Shown here one piece after another: positions 27,373 to 38,324 of a stretch of 64,000 nucleotides of DNA. The DNA is from Halobacillus halophilus DSM 2266 (GTDB taxonomy: Bacteria; Bacillota; Bacilli; Bacillales; Halobacillaceae), in assembly GCF_000284515.1 (NCBI RefSeq), contig NC_017668.1, forward strand, positions 2,480,001-2,544,000. The letters run 5' to 3'. The notes beneath the pieces were generated by a model. It saw nothing but the letters and a program-made list of their open reading frames with translations. It was not told where the DNA came from and ran no database searches. A program made the position numbers and the translations under genes. The stretch's first letter is position 1; every line of letters starts with the position of its first letter.

Positions 27373-28692
27373 CTATTTTTTGCGATATTGATTTCTTTTA
27401 AGGCCTTTCAAATTTTTATCAGCCTTTTTCTTCATTTTCTTCTTGTAGCCTGGTTTCACTTTTTTCGGTTTACGAACCATTTGTCTTGCTTTCTTCTCAA
27501 GATCTGTTTCTTTTCTCTCTCTTGTCTGGCGTTCATTATAGGAATTAACTTCTTTCCATTCTCCATTTTTCACTTCATAGAAATTAAAAGTGAGCCCTCT
27601 GCTTTCAAGTTTCTGGATTAAGGGAAGATCTCCTTCCTTATATAGATTAATGGCAGTTCCCTGCAAGCCGGCACGAGCAGTTCTACCTACACGGTGGATA
27701 TAAAATTCTTCTTCTTTAGGCATCTGAGCATTGATGACATGACTGACTCCCTGAATATCGATTCCACGAGAAGCTAAGTCAGTCGCTACGATATACTGGT
27801 ATCGTAAATTTTGAAGTTCTTTAAGCATCCTTTTCCGCTCTCTTGGTGATAAGCCTCCATGAAGAATACCCACTTCCAGGCCGCGACTGAGCAAAGCATC
27901 CGCTAATTCATCGGCATGGCCTTTGCCATTTGTAAAGATAATAGCAAGATAAGGCTGAATAGCTTCGGATATATCCATAATGATATCGGCCGGATTCTTG
28001 TGACGTAAAGGAACTAATCGGTGCTCCATAGACTCAGGTGATGGTTTATCATCTTCGATCTGAATAAGGGAGGGGTTAGTTAGATATTTTTTGAGGAACG
28101 GCTGCAAGCGCTCAGGGATTGTAGCCGAGAAGACTAACATTTGAACATCAGGATCCATACGAATTAAAATCTGATCTACGTCTTCAATAAAACCTAAATC
28201 AAGCATCAAATCAGCCTCATCCAGCACAAACCCTTTGGCTTGATGCAAATCTACAGCTTCTTCTTTCACCATATCCAGAATTCTTCCCGGCGTTCCCACA
28301 ATAATATGAGGAGGGAGAGAAGATAGTTTATCCACCATCTTTTGCTTGTCCGTACCTCCAATTAGCAGCTTAGAGCGCCAAATCTTCTCTTTTCCACCGA
28401 ATTGAATAGCTTTCTTTACTTCTTCATGGATTTGAATAGCCAGTTCCCTTGTGGGAGCTGTAATAACAAATTGAACGTTGGAAGAATTCTCATCAATTTT
28501 GTTGAGCAATGATAATAGATAAGCGTGCGTTTTTCCAGAGCCAGTATGTGATTGTCCAATCAGGCTCTCACCTCGTAAAGCAGCAGGCATGACTTCGCGC
28601 TGTATGGGTGTAGGTTCATGAAAACCAAGTTCCCCAATAATCTGGCTGATTACAGGGGTAATAGCAAATTCTTCAAATTTATGTGTACTCAT
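27373..28692 (-). CDS. cshB: DEAD-box RNA helicase CshB
   Basis: This ATP-dependent RNA helicase is associated with cold shock and RNA turnover. Motifs in order: Q motif (FEEFAITPV ... TPIQ), I (SHTGSGKT), Ia (PTREL), II ([10 protein letters not shown]), III (SAT), IV (IIFTNGK), V (TDLASRGID) and VI ([10 protein letters not shown]), followed by a basic C-terminal tail of lysine and arginine. The ATG at 28692 (MSTHKFEEF) gives 439 residues, close to B. subtilis CshB; the frame continues further upstream but without family similarity. AAAGGAG lies eleven bases upstream. It is divergent from ispH. Confidence 0.94.
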   Translation of the reverse strand: MSTHKFEEFAITPVISQIIGELGFHEPTPIQREVMPAALRGESLIGQSHTGSGKTHAYLLSLLNKIDENSSNVQFVITAPTRELAIQIHEEVKKAIQFGGKEKIWRSKLLIGGTDKQKMVDKLSSLPPHIIVGTPGRILDMVKEEAVDLHQAKGFVLDEADLMLDLGFIEDVDQILIRMDPDVQMLVFSATIPERLQPFLKKYLTNPSLIQIEDDKPSPESMEHRLVPLRHKNPADIIMDISEAIQPYLAIIFTNGKGHADELADALLSRGLEVGILHGGLSPRERKRMLKELQNLRYQYIVATDLASRGIDIQGVSHVINAQMPKEEEFYIHRVGRTARAGLQGTAINLYKEGDLPLIQKLESRGLTFNFYEVKNGEWKEVNSYNERQTRERKETDLEKKARQMVRKPKKVKPGYKKKMKKKADKNLKGLKRNQYRKK

Positions 28693-28789
28693 TATGTTTT
28701 GTACTCCTTTAGTGTAAAATGTTCTCATCCCATTATAATAGAGCCAGGGAAGAAATGCACGATAACAGGACAACCTGCGACAAGATTCT

Positions 28790-28818
28790 TTGTCTTCTTT
28801 CCACTTAGCCTTTATAAT
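28790..28818 (+). promoter_or_regulatory. Promoter of ispH
   Basis: TTGTCT and a perfect TATAAT are 17 bases apart, about 58 nt upstream of the ispH ATG. Confidence 0.75.
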
Positions 28819-28876
28819 AAAGGATGGTAAAGTAAAAGTATTCAATTGGATTGGATAAAGAGGAGGACTTTAAATA

Positions 28877-29839
28877 ATGGAAGTCATTAAAATCGCCCCT
28901 CGCGGTTATTGTTACGGTGTGGTGGATGCCATGGTCATTGCACAGAATGCAGCAAAAGACCCGAACCTGCCCCGCCCTATATATATCTTAGGAATGATTG
29001 TACACAACTCCCATGTTACTCAAGCTTTTGAAGACGAAGGCATTATTACCGTTGACGGTAATAACCGCATGGATCTTCTGGACGGAATTAACGAGGGTAC
29101 AGTTATTTTCACAGCTCACGGAGTATCACCTGAAGTTAAAGAGCGTGCTAAAGAGAAAGGTCTTACTGCTCTTGATGCAACTTGTCCCGACGTGACAAAC
29201 ACGCATAATTTAATCCGGGACAAGGTAGCTGAAGGCTACGAAATTATTTATGTCGGTAAAAAAGGCCACCCTGAACCTGAAGGGGCCATGGGTGTTGCTC
29301 CAGGTAAAGTCCATCTTGTCCAAACGGAAGAAGATGTAGACAATCTTAACATCGATCACGATAAATTAATGGTTACTAACCAGACAACCATGAGTCAATG
29401 GGATGTTTATGATGTGATGGAAAAAGCGAAAGAAAAGTATCCTCAGCTGGAAAAACATCAGGAAATTTGTATGGCTACTCAGGTTCGTCAGGAAGCTGTT
29501 TCTGAACAAGCCAAGGAAGCTGATCTTACATTAGTAGTTGGAGATCCTAAAAGTAATAATTCAAACCGCTTAGCTCAAGTATCCATGGAAAAAGCAGGTA
29601 CCCAGGCATATCGGATAAGTGATGTGACCGAAATCGACCTGGATTGGCTGGAAGGCGTTCAGAAAGTAGCCGTTACAGCAGGTGCTTCCACCCCCACGCC
29701 AATAACTAAAGAAGTTATAAAATTCATTGAACAATATGACTTAAATGACGTGGACACTTGGATTCGCGAATCCAAAGTGGAACAGAAAAAGATTCTGCCG
29801 CGTGTGAAAACTAAAAAGAAAAGCCAAGTAAAAGAATAA
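28877..29839 (+). CDS. ispH: 4-hydroxy-3-methylbut-2-enyl diphosphate reductase
   Basis: This is the last MEP-pathway step, reducing HMBPP to IPP and DMAPP. The three iron-sulfur cysteines are at C12 (RGYCYGV), in LDATCPDVT and in [10 protein letters not shown]. The catalytic Glu region ([10 protein letters not shown]) and the phosphate-binding SKSNNSNRL-like segment are also intact. Length is 320 residues, with a basic lysine-rich tail. It is a single + strand gene with its own promoter and terminator. In B. subtilis (yqfP) it is near yqfO and cshB, as here. The yqfQ gene found between them there is absent. Confidence 0.97.
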   Translation: MEVIKIAPRGYCYGVVDAMVIAQNAAKDPNLPRPIYILGMIVHNSHVTQAFEDEGIITVDGNNRMDLLDGINEGTVIFTAHGVSPEVKERAKEKGLTALDATCPDVTNTHNLIRDKVAEGYEIIYVGKKGHPEPEGAMGVAPGKVHLVQTEEDVDNLNIDHDKLMVTNQTTMSQWDVYDVMEKAKEKYPQLEKHQEICMATQVRQEAVSEQAKEADLTLVVGDPKSNNSNRLAQVSMEKAGTQAYRISDVTEIDLDWLEGVQKVAVTAGASTPTPITKEVIKFIEQYDLNDVDTWIRESKVEQKKILPRVKTKKKSQVKE

Positions 29840-29853
29840 ACGATCTGACAAGC

Positions 29854-29878
29854 TGTGCGGACATATAATGTCCGCACA
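29854..29878 (+). terminator. Intrinsic terminator after ispH
   Basis: An 11-bp perfect stem (TGTGCGGACAT / ATGTCCGCACA) with a 3-nt loop, followed by TTTTTATA. Confidence 0.9.
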
Positions 29879-30017
29879 TTTTTATATCTTTAGCTTTAAA
29901 CTTTACTTCCTACCAATGGTTCGAAACTGATTTTTGATCAATCAGGTGCTTGTTTTTTAAAATTATCATTGTGGCGTATTCTTAAACTATTCATTGAACG
30001 AACGCACCCTGACCTCT

Positions 30018-31133
30018 CTACACAAAAGTAAAAGGTTCAGTATTGGATTCAGAAAGAATAACGGATATACGCTGCTGCCATTTATCTTCTAAGTATTTCT
30101 TGATCTCAGCACAGACTATCTTTTCTACATGGTGGCCCGGATCGATCAATGAAAGTCCCATTTCCATAGCATCTTGAGCTGCATGAAAAGTCATATCCCC
30201 TGTAATATAAACATCCGCTCCGTTCGCTTTTGCTGCATGGATATATTTTTCTCCACTGCCCCCGAGAAGAGCAGCTTTTTTGATCATTTTTGAACCTTCC
30301 CCCGTCATCCGTACAGCAGGGACATTGTATTTTTCTTTTACTTTTTCACACAACTCCTTCAACTCCATCGGTTCCTTTAAGTGGCCAATACGTCCCACAC
30401 CTTTATCTTCTCCTTGATTTAAAAGAGGATAAAGATCATAAGCGACTTCCTCATAAGGATGAGCTTTCTCCATTGCAGCCAGAACACCATTTAATTTTGA
30501 TTTAGGTACAATGGTTTCTATTCGTTTCTCCTCCACAATCTCAAGATCGTCGACGTGGCCGATGTAGGGATTTGAGCCTTCTTGAGGCTTAAAGGTACCT
30601 TGACCCGATAACTGATACGTACAATGGCTGTACTGTCCTATATGACCAGCCCCTGCCTCGCTGATAGAATTCCTTACTTCTTCCGCATGGTCTTCAGGTA
30701 CAAAAACGGTCAGTTTAACCAGTTCATCTTGCCCCGTTGTCACTAATGGAGAGGTATCCTCAAGACCAATAGCTTCTGCCATCACATCGTTTACTCCGCC
30801 TGCTGCTACATCAAGATTAGTATGCGCTGCGTACACTGTAATGTCATGTTTGATAAGTTTTTGAATGACTCTTCCTTTAGGGGTGTCAAAATTAATTTGA
30901 TGCAACTTTACAAATAACAAAGGGTGATGAGCAATAATCAAATCAACTTGCTTTCCAATAGCCTCGTCTACAACATTCTCAAGTACGTCAAGAGTTACCA
31001 TTACTTTCTTTACTGGTTTATTCAGTGTACCGACCTGAAGTCCGACATTATCCCAATCAAAAGCCAGGTGCTTTGGAGACCAATTTTCAAACGACTGGAT
31101 AATTTCACTTGCTGAGATCGTTCGATTCGTCAT
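30018..31133 (-). CDS. yqfO: Nif3-like dinuclear metal protein YqfO
   Basis: A conserved hexameric metal-binding protein annotated as GTP cyclohydrolase 1 type 2 homolog; its true reaction is unsettled. Metal ligands are visible in AHHPLLF (near 65), AHTNLD (near 100) and DPGHHVE (near 335). A 100-residue insertion (about 130-235, containing KLTVFVPEDHAEEVRNSISEAGAG) has the PII/CutA-like fold seen in the Bacillus YqfO structure. The 371 residues agree. The start shares one base with the trmK stop (TAATG), indicating translational coupling. Confidence 0.93.
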   Translation of the reverse strand: MTNRTISASEIIQSFENWSPKHLAFDWDNVGLQVGTLNKPVKKVMVTLDVLENVVDEAIGKQVDLIIAHHPLLFVKLHQINFDTPKGRVIQKLIKHDITVYAAHTNLDVAAGGVNDVMAEAIGLEDTSPLVTTGQDELVKLTVFVPEDHAEEVRNSISEAGAGHIGQYSHCTYQLSGQGTFKPQEGSNPYIGHVDDLEIVEEKRIETIVPKSKLNGVLAAMEKAHPYEEVAYDLYPLLNQGEDKGVGRIGHLKEPMELKELCEKVKEKYNVPAVRMTGEGSKMIKKAALLGGSGEKYIHAAKANGADVYITGDMTFHAAQDAMEMGLSLIDPGHHVEKIVCAEIKKYLEDKWQQRISVILSESNTEPFTFV

Positions 31134-31837
31134 TATTCAAGTACCTCCTTTAACCAACTAATCTCTTTTTGTAACTGGGTAATTTTATCTTCATTTACCA
31201 CTGTAGCCTGCTTAACTTGAGACAGAACATACTCTTTTTTCTCAAGTTCCGATTTACACTTTGTGTTAAATGCCCTTTCAGCTTTTTTCAGAAGATGAGG
31301 ACCAAGCCACAATTGTTTCTCCACATGTGAAGAATCATAAGAGGCAGCGGGCTCCCCTCTGTCACCTACTAGAATTTCATATATGTGACCGTTTTCTTCC
31401 AATATTAATTCATCCACTAAGTCATAACCATTTTGAAAAAACCAACGCCTTACTGAAGGAGCATCTATATTAGGCTGAGCTATAATTCGCTCGGTTTCGG
31501 AAAGCTTCTCCTTACCTCTTTCTAATATATCCCTTATTAGGGGGCCTCCCATTCCCGCGATAACGATCTGGTGGACTTCATTCTCCTTTAAAACCTGTAA
31601 ACCATCCCCCAGGCGAACATCTATCCGATCTTCCAAACCACGATCTTTCACTTCTTTCAACGCACTAGTGTAAGGCCCTTGATTGACTTCCCCTGCTATT
31701 GCCTGAGCGGAGGGATCATTCAAACAAACATAGCACGGAAGATAAGCATGGTCCGAGCCGATATCGGCAAAAAAAGCACCCTTAGGTAAATTTTCGGCTA
31801 CATGGGTGAGCCGTTTGGATAACTGATTAACATTCAT
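31133..31837 (-). CDS. trmK: tRNA (adenine-22 N1)-methyltransferase
   Basis: It methylates A22 of tRNA using S-adenosylmethionine. The SAM-binding motif ADIGSDHAYLP is at about residues 24-34, and the conserved catalytic-region segment IAGMGGPLIRDILE near 95. An alpha-helical coiled C-terminal region (about 180-234, KKAERAFNTKCKSELEKKE) is typical of the family. It is 234 residues long and is followed without a gap by yqfO, as in B. subtilis (yqfN-yqfO). Confidence 0.93.
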   Translation of the reverse strand: MNVNQLSKRLTHVAENLPKGAFFADIGSDHAYLPCYVCLNDPSAQAIAGEVNQGPYTSALKEVKDRGLEDRIDVRLGDGLQVLKENEVHQIVIAGMGGPLIRDILERGKEKLSETERIIAQPNIDAPSVRRWFFQNGYDLVDELILEENGHIYEILVGDRGEPAASYDSSHVEKQLWLGPHLLKKAERAFNTKCKSELEKKEYVLSQVKQATVVNEDKITQLQKEISWLKEVLE

Positions 31838-31864
31838 ATTCTCTCTTCCCTCTCATAATAAAGA

Positions 31865-31893
31865 AAAGCTTTCTGATTGTCACAGAAAGCTTT
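31865..31893 (-). terminator. Intrinsic terminator after cccA
   Basis: An 11-bp stem (AAAGCTTTCTG / CAGAAAGCTTT) with a 7-nt loop, continued on the minus strand by TTCTTTATTATG. Confidence 0.8.
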
Positions 31894-31907
31894 CCAAGTA
31901 TAAGTAA

Positions 31908-32279
31908 CTATTTCTTTTCTGCTAACCATTTCGCCAGTGCTGCAGCCTTTTCACCTGTGTAAAGACCCGCTGGCATCGCAGAACCTTTACCATTCACGAT
32001 AATATCCTGAATTTCTTCAGCAGAATAACGACTGCCTACTTCTGTTAGGTTTGGCCCTGTCCCGCCTTCTAAGTTTCCACCGTGACAGCTGGCACATTGT
32101 GACTGAAACATTTCTTCCGGATTGGCATTCGTTGTTTCTTCCTGTTGTTGTTCTCCACCGTTTTCTTCTTCATTCTGAATCGCTTCACGCTGGTTAATCC
32201 CTGCAGCAGAAACGATGATCATAGCTACTATACCTAAGACAGCGATAATAGCAAATGGAATCACAGGGTTTCTTCTCAT
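31908..32279 (-). CDS. cccA: Membrane-anchored cytochrome c550
   Basis: An electron carrier on the outer face of the membrane that feeds cytochrome c oxidase. It has one N-terminal membrane anchor (about 7-27), an acidic Q/E-rich linker (30-58) and a small class I cytochrome domain with the haem motif CASCH (near 83-87) and the axial Met in SAMPAG (near 107). The start was set at the ATG at 32279, nine bases after AGGAGG; the ATG at 32288 directly follows the SD and is too close. It is 123 residues long. The place between sigA and trmK matches B. subtilis cccA. Confidence 0.93.
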   Translation of the reverse strand: MRRNPVIPFAIIAVLGIVAMIIVSAAGINQREAIQNEEENGGEQQQEETTNANPEEMFQSQCASCHGGNLEGGTGPNLTEVGSRYSAEEIQDIIVNGKGSAMPAGLYTGEKAAALAKWLAEKK

Positions 32280-32387
32280 TAGTTGCATCCTCCTTATGTA
32301 TTCCTTAAGTTAGTATGGGCAAATCCATTCGGCTATATTTATTTTACTTGAAAAGTTCCACTTATTAAAGAGATAACTTGTGAAAAG

Positions 32388-32930
32388 TTACAAAACAACA
32401 GCTATAAAAAGGAAAAGGATCCCTATAACACTCGATATCATTAGATAATGAATTCTCCATCGTACACCGATCCCCATCCATAGGATACAATGAATGCTCG
32501 CCATTCCATATATCCATTGAGAGTTGATTGAGAGGGTGGAAACCAAGTTTAAGAAAAGCAGTAAGCATACAAGCAAACCTGTAATTAATGGAAAATGGTA
32601 AAGTACAGGGTAGGTACCTATTACATGCCGGAGAGCTAGAAAAGCAGTGAAAACAAAAGTCGACAAAAGCCCTGTTTGCAATATGAGGTTCATTTCAGTA
32701 AAATAAATGACAAGAAATGAAAGGGGTAACAAAATAAGGGTTAAAAGTGAAAACATCAGCGTGAGTACATTTCTTTTAGAGTTATTGAACTCTATCTCTC
32801 TGTCGCTGCTGTCTTTTTGCCCCTGCGTGTAAAGAGCTAACAGAAAATCGCAATATTCGCCTGGAAGTAGTCGATGTTCTTTCCAATAATGGATTTCATT
32901 AACAATGGTTTCTATACGATTTTCTTTCAT
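32388..32930 (-). CDS. Unrecognised membrane protein between rpoD and cccA
   Basis: I do not recognise this 180-residue protein. The first 50 residues are soluble, with a helical segment ETIVNEIHYWKEHRLLPGEY and LLALYTQG. About five hydrophobic segments then fill the rest (about 54-76, 82-98, 108-127, 135-150 and 158-180). The N-terminal segment resembles short helical modules that precede membrane domains in several Bacillaceae proteins of unknown function. It lies alone between the rpoD terminator and cccA. The proximity may reflect synteny only. Confidence 0.75.
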   Translation of the reverse strand: MKENRIETIVNEIHYWKEHRLLPGEYCDFLLALYTQGQKDSSDREIEFNNSKRNVLTLMFSLLTLILLPLSFLVIYFTEMNLILQTGLLSTFVFTAFLALRHVIGTYPVLYHFPLITGLLVCLLLFLNLVSTLSINSQWIYGMASIHCILWMGIGVRWRIHYLMISSVIGILFLFIAVVL

Positions 32931-32964
32931 ACACAGTATCCCCCGCCAGTTAGAGAATTAAAAA

Positions 32965-33009
32965 ACTCAGGCACCATCTAAGCACTATGCAGCCGATGGA
33001 TACCTGAGT
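32965..33009 (-). terminator. Intrinsic terminator of the dnaG-rpoD operon
   Basis: ACTCAGG-n2-CCATC pairs with GATGG-n2-CCTGAGT around a 16-nt loop. The minus strand then reads TTTTTAATTC. Confidence 0.85.
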
Positions 33010-33021
33010 CATAACATCTTT

Positions 33022-34170
33022 TTATTCCATAAAGTCTTTCAGACGTTTACTACGGCTTGGATGTCTCAACTTGCGAAGCGCTTTTGCTTCAATTTGACGG
33101 ATTCTCTCTCGCGTTACCCCAAACACTTTCCCTACTTCTTCAAGCGTACGCGTTCGTCCATCGTCTAATCCAAATCTTAAACGTAATACATTTTCTTCTC
33201 GATCCGTAAGTGTATCTAGAACGTCTTCCAATTGCTCTTTCAAGAGTTCATAGGCCGCATGGTCGGAAGGGGATGTGGCTTCCTGATCTTCAATAAAATC
33301 ACCAAGATGGGAGTCATCTTCTTCCCCAATAGGCGTTTCAAGCGATACTGGTTCCTGAGCAATTTTAAGGATTTCCCGTACTTTGTCCGGTGTGAGTTCC
33401 ATATCCTGAGCGATTTCCTCTGGAGTAGGCTCGCGTCCAAGGTCTTGTAAAAGCTGACGCTGTACTCTAATAAGTTTATTAATAGTCTCAACCATGTGGA
33501 CAGGAATACGAATGGTACGAGCCTGGTCTGCAATTGCGCGCGTAATGGCCTGTCTGATCCACCAGGTAGCATACGTACTGAATTTATAACCTTTACGATA
33601 ATCAAACTTCTCTACGGCTTTGATGAGACCCATATTCCCTTCTTGAATTAAATCAAGAAAAAGCATGCCTCGGCCTACATATCTTTTAGCGATACTTACA
33701 ACTAGACGCAAGTTAGCTTCAGCTAGATCTCTCTTAGCTTCTTCATTACCATTTTCAATTCTCTGAGCAAGAGTGATTTCATCTTTAGCAGATAAGAGGT
33801 TTACACGTCCGATTTCTTTTAGATACATTCGAACGGGATCATTGATTTTGACACCTGGAGGTACGCTTAAGTCGTTAAGGTCAAACTCTTCTTCTTTATC
33901 TAATTGTTTCATACTAGGGTCAGTTTCGGAGTCACCAATTACTTCAACACCCTGTTCATTCAAATGCTCATAAAATTCGTCCATTTGATCAGAGTCTAAC
34001 TCAAAGCTTGATAACTTTTCTGCTACTTCCTCGTAAGCAAGTACTCCTCGCTTTTTCCCTATTTCCAACACCTGATCTTTTGCTTGTTCAAGTGTCATTT
34101 CATTCGTATTGTTACTATTACTTTCCTTTTCTTTAGAACGTGATGGCTGTTGTTGCTTATTATCCGCCAT
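33022..34170 (-). CDS. sigA: Primary sigma factor SigA
   Basis: This housekeeping sigma factor (RpoD) directs RNA polymerase to most vegetative promoters. Region 1.1-like N-terminus, region 1.2 ([18 protein letters not shown]), region 2 with [17 protein letters not shown] and the -10 recognition segment [17 protein letters not shown], region 3 and region 4.2 ([20 protein letters not shown]) are complete. The ATG at 34170 (MADNKQQQ) follows GGAGGGGG; an in-frame TTG at 34188 is not needed. It is 382 residues long. It is the downstream partner of dnaG in the macromolecular-synthesis operon. Confidence 0.97.
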   Translation of the reverse strand: MADNKQQQPSRSKEKESNSNNTNEMTLEQAKDQVLEIGKKRGVLAYEEVAEKLSSFELDSDQMDEFYEHLNEQGVEVIGDSETDPSMKQLDKEEEFDLNDLSVPPGVKINDPVRMYLKEIGRVNLLSAKDEITLAQRIENGNEEAKRDLAEANLRLVVSIAKRYVGRGMLFLDLIQEGNMGLIKAVEKFDYRKGYKFSTYATWWIRQAITRAIADQARTIRIPVHMVETINKLIRVQRQLLQDLGREPTPEEIAQDMELTPDKVREILKIAQEPVSLETPIGEEDDSHLGDFIEDQEATSPSDHAAYELLKEQLEDVLDTLTDREENVLRLRFGLDDGRTRTLEEVGKVFGVTRERIRQIEAKALRKLRHPSRSKRLKDFME

Positions 34171-34208
34171 AAGTCCCCCTCCTTCCAACGTATCTATACC
34201 AACTATAC

Positions 34209-36023
34209 CTAGGTGTTTTTTAATTCTTTTTTCTTCTCAATGATCTTCATAGCAATTTCAGCAGCTTTAATTGGTTCATTTTGCTGCTCTGCCCGTTTTA
34301 AATCATCTTCTAAGGTTTTTATATCCGTACGGTCACTATGTTCAGCTTTAATCCTAAAAATGTAATCATGGATTTCCTGATCAGACACCTCTTCACTAAC
34401 CGGTGCCATAGCCAATTCAATTACTAGATTTTTCAGAGCAGGATCATCAAGTTTTTCCACAAACTGACTCACATCTGACTGATTACCATCTTCATAGTAA
34501 GCATACAGATAGGTGACTATAACCTGATGGTCTGAAATATTAAATGCTCCACCTAGTTCCTCTTGAACTTTCTCAGCTATGAAAGGATCTCTTAGCATAT
34601 AGGCGATTAACTTTCTTTCCGCATTATGAAAAGCCGGCAGGAGTTTATTCTGAATGGAATACTGACTTGTACGGTTAGTATATCGGTTTTGTTCTTTGTT
34701 ATCCTGTTTAAATGTGTTTTTACCTCTGATGTGGTGGACTTCTTCTTTAAGAGTATCCACAGACATCTGAAACTCTGAGGCCAGTTCATTTAAATAATGC
34801 TCCCTCTCTACTGCCCGGTCGAGGAGAGCGACCTCCTGTAGTACCTTTTCGATATAAGCGATTCGATCTCCTTCCAACTGGAGATTATAATCTCTCCGCA
34901 GATAGCTCATGATAAAAGCTATGAACGTGTCACTCGTATCCAAAACTTCTCTCTTAAAGCGCTCTCCACCATGCTTTTGAATAAAATCATCTGGGTCTAA
35001 ACCATCCGGAACTCTGGCTACGAATGTTTGACACCCAGTGTTTTTCAGCAGTCGGCCAGCCTTCATCGCAGCTTCTACGCCTGGCTGATCTCCGTCATAG
35101 CATATGATAACCTGATCCACATAACGTTTGAGAAGATTAGCCTGGGAGCTAGAGATAGAAGTTCCCATCGTGCCTACTACATTGTGAACGCCCGCCTGGT
35201 CAGCAGAAATTACATCAACATATCCTTCAAATAAGATCACGGACTTCTGTTTACGAATTGCCGCTCTTGCCAGGTCAAAGTTGTAAAGCAGCCTGTTTTT
35301 TTGAAAGAGTTCCGTTTCCGGACTATTCAAATACTTAGGTTCTTGATGACCCAGTGAACGACCGGCAAATGCCACCGTTTTACCTAAGTGGTTGCGCAGT
35401 GGAAAAATTAATCTACCTCTAAAACGATCGGCATATTCTCCCTGATCATTTACATTTAATAACCCTGCTTTCACCATCGTTTGTGGATGAAAACCTTTTT
35501 TCTCAAGGAAAGTGACCACAAATTCTTTGGAATTCGGTGAATATCCAATTTGATATTTTTTAATCGTTTCCTCACTAAATCCCCGGTCGATTAAATACTG
35601 ATAAGCATCCTGACCTTCTTTTGAATTCAGAAGCATATGATGGTACAACTTTGCAAGCCATTGATGAGCTTCTAATATACTTTGAGATTCAGTGCTTATT
35701 TGTGAAGAACCCTCTTGGGAAGCTTCCTCAGGCAAATCTATTTGTGCCTGGCCCGCCAGTTGTTTAATAGCCTGTATGAAGTTGAAGCCTTCCATTTCCA
35801 TAAGGAAGGTATATACATTCCCTCCCTTTCCACATCCAAAGCAATGGAAAATTTGCTTATCAGCAGAAACGGAAAAAGAAGGAGTGCTTTCTCCATGAAA
35901 AGGACACAAACCAAAATAATTTCTACCCTGTTTTTTTAATTCTACATAGTCACCAATAATATCCACGATGTCTGTGGATTGGCGGATTTCATCTACTTTT
36001 TCCTCTGGAATATGCCCAGCCAT
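34209..36023 (-). CDS. dnaG: DNA primase
   Basis: It synthesises RNA primers at the replication fork and docks on DnaB-type helicase through its C-terminus. With the start at 36023 ([13 protein letters not shown]) the zinc ligands fall at C40, H43, C61 and C64, the same numbers as in B. subtilis DnaG. The TOPRIM catalytic motifs are seen in [13 protein letters not shown] and CYDGDQPG. Length is 604 residues. The SD sequence at any of the three possible ATGs is weak (GGTGATG). It lies 38 bp upstream of sigA, and yqxD precedes it. Confidence 0.95.
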   Translation of the reverse strand: MAGHIPEEKVDEIRQSTDIVDIIGDYVELKKQGRNYFGLCPFHGESTPSFSVSADKQIFHCFGCGKGGNVYTFLMEMEGFNFIQAIKQLAGQAQIDLPEEASQEGSSQISTESQSILEAHQWLAKLYHHMLLNSKEGQDAYQYLIDRGFSEETIKKYQIGYSPNSKEFVVTFLEKKGFHPQTMVKAGLLNVNDQGEYADRFRGRLIFPLRNHLGKTVAFAGRSLGHQEPKYLNSPETELFQKNRLLYNFDLARAAIRKQKSVILFEGYVDVISADQAGVHNVVGTMGTSISSSQANLLKRYVDQVIICYDGDQPGVEAAMKAGRLLKNTGCQTFVARVPDGLDPDDFIQKHGGERFKREVLDTSDTFIAFIMSYLRRDYNLQLEGDRIAYIEKVLQEVALLDRAVEREHYLNELASEFQMSVDTLKEEVHHIRGKNTFKQDNKEQNRYTNRTSQYSIQNKLLPAFHNAERKLIAYMLRDPFIAEKVQEELGGAFNISDHQVIVTYLYAYYEDGNQSDVSQFVEKLDDPALKNLVIELAMAPVSEEVSDQEIHDYIFRIKAEHSDRTDIKTLEDDLKRAEQQNEPIKAAEIAMKIIEKKKELKNT

Positions 36024-36058
36024 ACGCATCACCATACTAAACAATTATTCGAGATAGA

Positions 36059-36556
36059 CTATTGAATACCTTCCTGAGCAGCTAACAAATTTTCAAATAC
36101 ATGCTGAAAATACTCACGATCTTCTTTTTTAAAAGCGGAAGGACCTTTCCACTTTTTATTTTTCTTCATGGACTGCTGCCTCAAGTACTTATTATTCATT
36201 ATTTCATCTGCATCAGCATCTTTGATTAGTTTACCTCTAGGAGTTAGAACATAAACCCCTCTTGTTGTCAATAGTACAGCTAAAGACAGATCCTGAGTTA
36301 TTACATAATCAGATGCAGCAACGTGGTTGAGAATGTAAAGATCTACTGCTTGAGACCCATGATCTAAAAAAATCCACCCTTCTTCTGCCTTCTCAGGGCT
36401 ATAATGATTAACAGTAGCTATAAAAATGGGTTTAACTCCATGTTTCCTGCACACATTATAAATTTCCTGTTGAACCGGACAACTGTCTGCGTCTACCCAT
36501 ATTTTCAGATTTTGATTTGAATTTGACATAGTTACTGTACTTCTACAATAATACAT
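36059..36556 (-). CDS. yqxD: YaiI/YqxD family protein (UPF0178)
   Basis: A conserved protein with a PIN-like or NYN-like fold of unknown role. It has the family start KIWVDADSCPVQQEIYN (acidic metal-site-like Asp residues), DHGSQAVDLYIL, and VITQDLSLA. The ATG at 36556 has AGAAGG at five bases and gives 165 residues; the ATG at 36529 gives a length nearer the family norm but has no SD sequence, so the start is open. It sits 35 bp before dnaG, as in B. subtilis. Confidence 0.85.
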   Translation of the reverse strand: MYYCRSTVTMSNSNQNLKIWVDADSCPVQQEIYNVCRKHGVKPIFIATVNHYSPEKAEEGWIFLDHGSQAVDLYILNHVAASDYVITQDLSLAVLLTTRGVYVLTPRGKLIKDADADEIMNNKYLRQQSMKKNKKWKGPSAFKKEDREYFQHVFENLLAAQEGIQ

Positions 36557-36739
36557 AGAATCCTTCTAATTTTAGAATGTTTTATTTTTCTGAAAAGTGC
36601 TCACTTAACTCTTTTAGTAAAATCTAATTACCTGCTGTTTACATGTATAGGATCATTTTTACCGCAAATAAACATTATAATACATTCTACAGATTTACGC
36701 TATATACTATTTTACCTATTTTCATCCTTCCCAACAAAA

Positions 36740-36762
36740 GTCGCGCTTAATCATAGCGCGAC
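36740..36762 (-). terminator. Intrinsic terminator after yqfL
   Basis: An 8-bp GC-rich stem (GTCGCGCT / AGCGCGAC) with a 7-nt loop, then TTTTG on the minus strand, 15 nt past the stop. Confidence 0.75.
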
Positions 36763-36776
36763 CTTAAGTATTGGTA

Positions 36777-37589
36777 CTATTCTTGGGAATCTTGCCTTAA
36801 TTTATTCGTAATCACATTCGCCGTCTCTTCAACAGCTTTATTGGATACATCAATAACATGGCAGCCGATCCGATCTACTACACGATTAAAATGTTCAATT
36901 TCCTGATGAATTCTATTCATATTTGCATAACTGGCTTGCGCTCCAAGCCCCAGGGATTTTAAGCGCTCTTTTCTGATATCATTTAATTTCTCTGCGCTAA
37001 TCTTTAATCCGATACATTTATCAGGGTCCACTCGATACAGTTCCGCTGGTGGCTCAACCTCGGGTACAATGGGAACATTAGCTACCTTTAATCGTTTGTG
37101 AGCTAAATATTGGGAGAGGGGAGTTTTAGAAGTTCTCGATACACCTATCAACACAATATCCGCTTTAGCGATTCCTCGAGGGTCTCTTCCATCGTCGTAG
37201 CGTACTGCAAATTCAATTGCTTCTACTCTCTTGAAGTAATCTTCATCCAATTTATGAACAAGTCCGGGTTCAAGGCGAGGTTCTAAATTGAAGTGCCTTT
37301 CCATAGATTCCATCATCGGTCCCATTATATCCACACATTCAATATCATACTTTTTTGCTTCCTCAAGTAAATATGTCCGGAATTCTGGGATGACAAATGT
37401 AAACCCTACCATGGCTCCCTGTTCTTTCGCCTGAACCAGAGCCTCATTAATTGTACCTTTATCCTCCACATACGGAATTCTCTGAAGATCAAAAGGACCA
37501 TCATCGAACTGACTAAGAGCTGCTTTCACGACAAGCTCTGCGGTTTCCCCAACAGAATCTGATAATACGTAAATCAATGGTTTCCCCAT
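36777..37589 (-). CDS. yqfL: Pyruvate phosphate dikinase / PEP synthase regulatory protein
   Basis: A bifunctional ADP-dependent kinase and Pi-dependent pyrophosphorylase that switches pyruvate phosphate (or water) dikinase off and on (DUF299, PpsR type). The P-loop-like motif [15 protein letters not shown] is near 150-164, and [10 protein letters not shown] is at the N-terminus. Length is 270 residues. It lies 22 bp downstream of ccpN, its B. subtilis neighbour. YqfL is known there to influence CcpN-dependent repression of gluconeogenic genes, so the pair forms a PEP-pyruvate control unit. Confidence 0.93.
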   Translation of the reverse strand: MGKPLIYVLSDSVGETAELVVKAALSQFDDGPFDLQRIPYVEDKGTINEALVQAKEQGAMVGFTFVIPEFRTYLLEEAKKYDIECVDIMGPMMESMERHFNLEPRLEPGLVHKLDEDYFKRVEAIEFAVRYDDGRDPRGIAKADIVLIGVSRTSKTPLSQYLAHKRLKVANVPIVPEVEPPAELYRVDPDKCIGLKISAEKLNDIRKERLKSLGLGAQASYANMNRIHQEIEHFNRVVDRIGCHVIDVSNKAVEETANVITNKLRQDSQE

Positions 37590-37611
37590 TTTCTCCCTCC
37601 TGTCTGTTCCT

Positions 37612-38241
37612 TTATAGGTGCTGATCTAATCCTAATTCAACCAGGGCTTTTGTTATGTTGGTTTTTGTAAGCCTGCCAATTACTTCTAATCCATTCTCAG
37701 CAGGTTCAACCACTGGAAGACCATCAATTTGCTTTTCTATAAGCTTTTGAGCGGCATCCAATAATAAATCCTCTGGTTTACAAATGGTGATATTCGGCAT
37801 CCGTGTCATAATAATATGAACAGGAATCGAGGACAAGTCCTGATTACCAATACTTGCTCGTAAAAGATCTTTTCTGGAAAGCACACCTACCAAATGTCCA
37901 AGCTCATTCGTTACAAATAATGTACCAACATCCTCCAAAAACATAGTGCAGATGGCATCATAAGCCGATACATCTTCTTCTACCACGATTGGTATAGATT
38001 GATACTCTTTGACTTTAAACTTTTTCAACTTTTCCGTTAACAATTCAGAACCCGTTTTTCCAGTAAAGAAATATCCAACACGGGGTCTCGCGTCCAAAAA
38101 ACCTGCCATTGTTAGAATGGCAAGGTCAGGACGCAGAGTAGCCCTTGTAAGGCTCAAATGGTCTGCTATATTTTCTCCCGTTATTGGCCCATTGTCTTTT
38201 ACTATTTGAATGATTTGTTCTTGTCGGTTAGAGAGTTCCAA
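37612..38241 (-). CDS. ccpN: Transcriptional repressor CcpN (gluconeogenesis)
   Basis: This repressor binds promoters of gapB and pckA in B. subtilis in response to ATP/ADP. It has an N-terminal winged helix-turn-helix ([22 protein letters not shown], about 20-41) and two CBS domains (about 80-205; [24 protein letters not shown] and [20 protein letters not shown]) that bind adenine nucleotides. Length is 209 residues, against 212 in B. subtilis. It lies between glyS and yqfL, as in Bacillus. Confidence 0.94.
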   Translation of the reverse strand: MELSNRQEQIIQIVKDNGPITGENIADHLSLTRATLRPDLAILTMAGFLDARPRVGYFFTGKTGSELLTEKLKKFKVKEYQSIPIVVEEDVSAYDAICTMFLEDVGTLFVTNELGHLVGVLSRKDLLRASIGNQDLSSIPVHIIMTRMPNITICKPEDLLLDAAQKLIEKQIDGLPVVEPAENGLEVIGRLTKTNITKALVELGLDQHL

Positions 38242-38324
38242 TCTTTCACCACCCTGCTCACTGTGACATACTATTCTATTTAATTATTATAGACCATATT
38301 AATAACCGGGTAAAAGAAGGGGAC

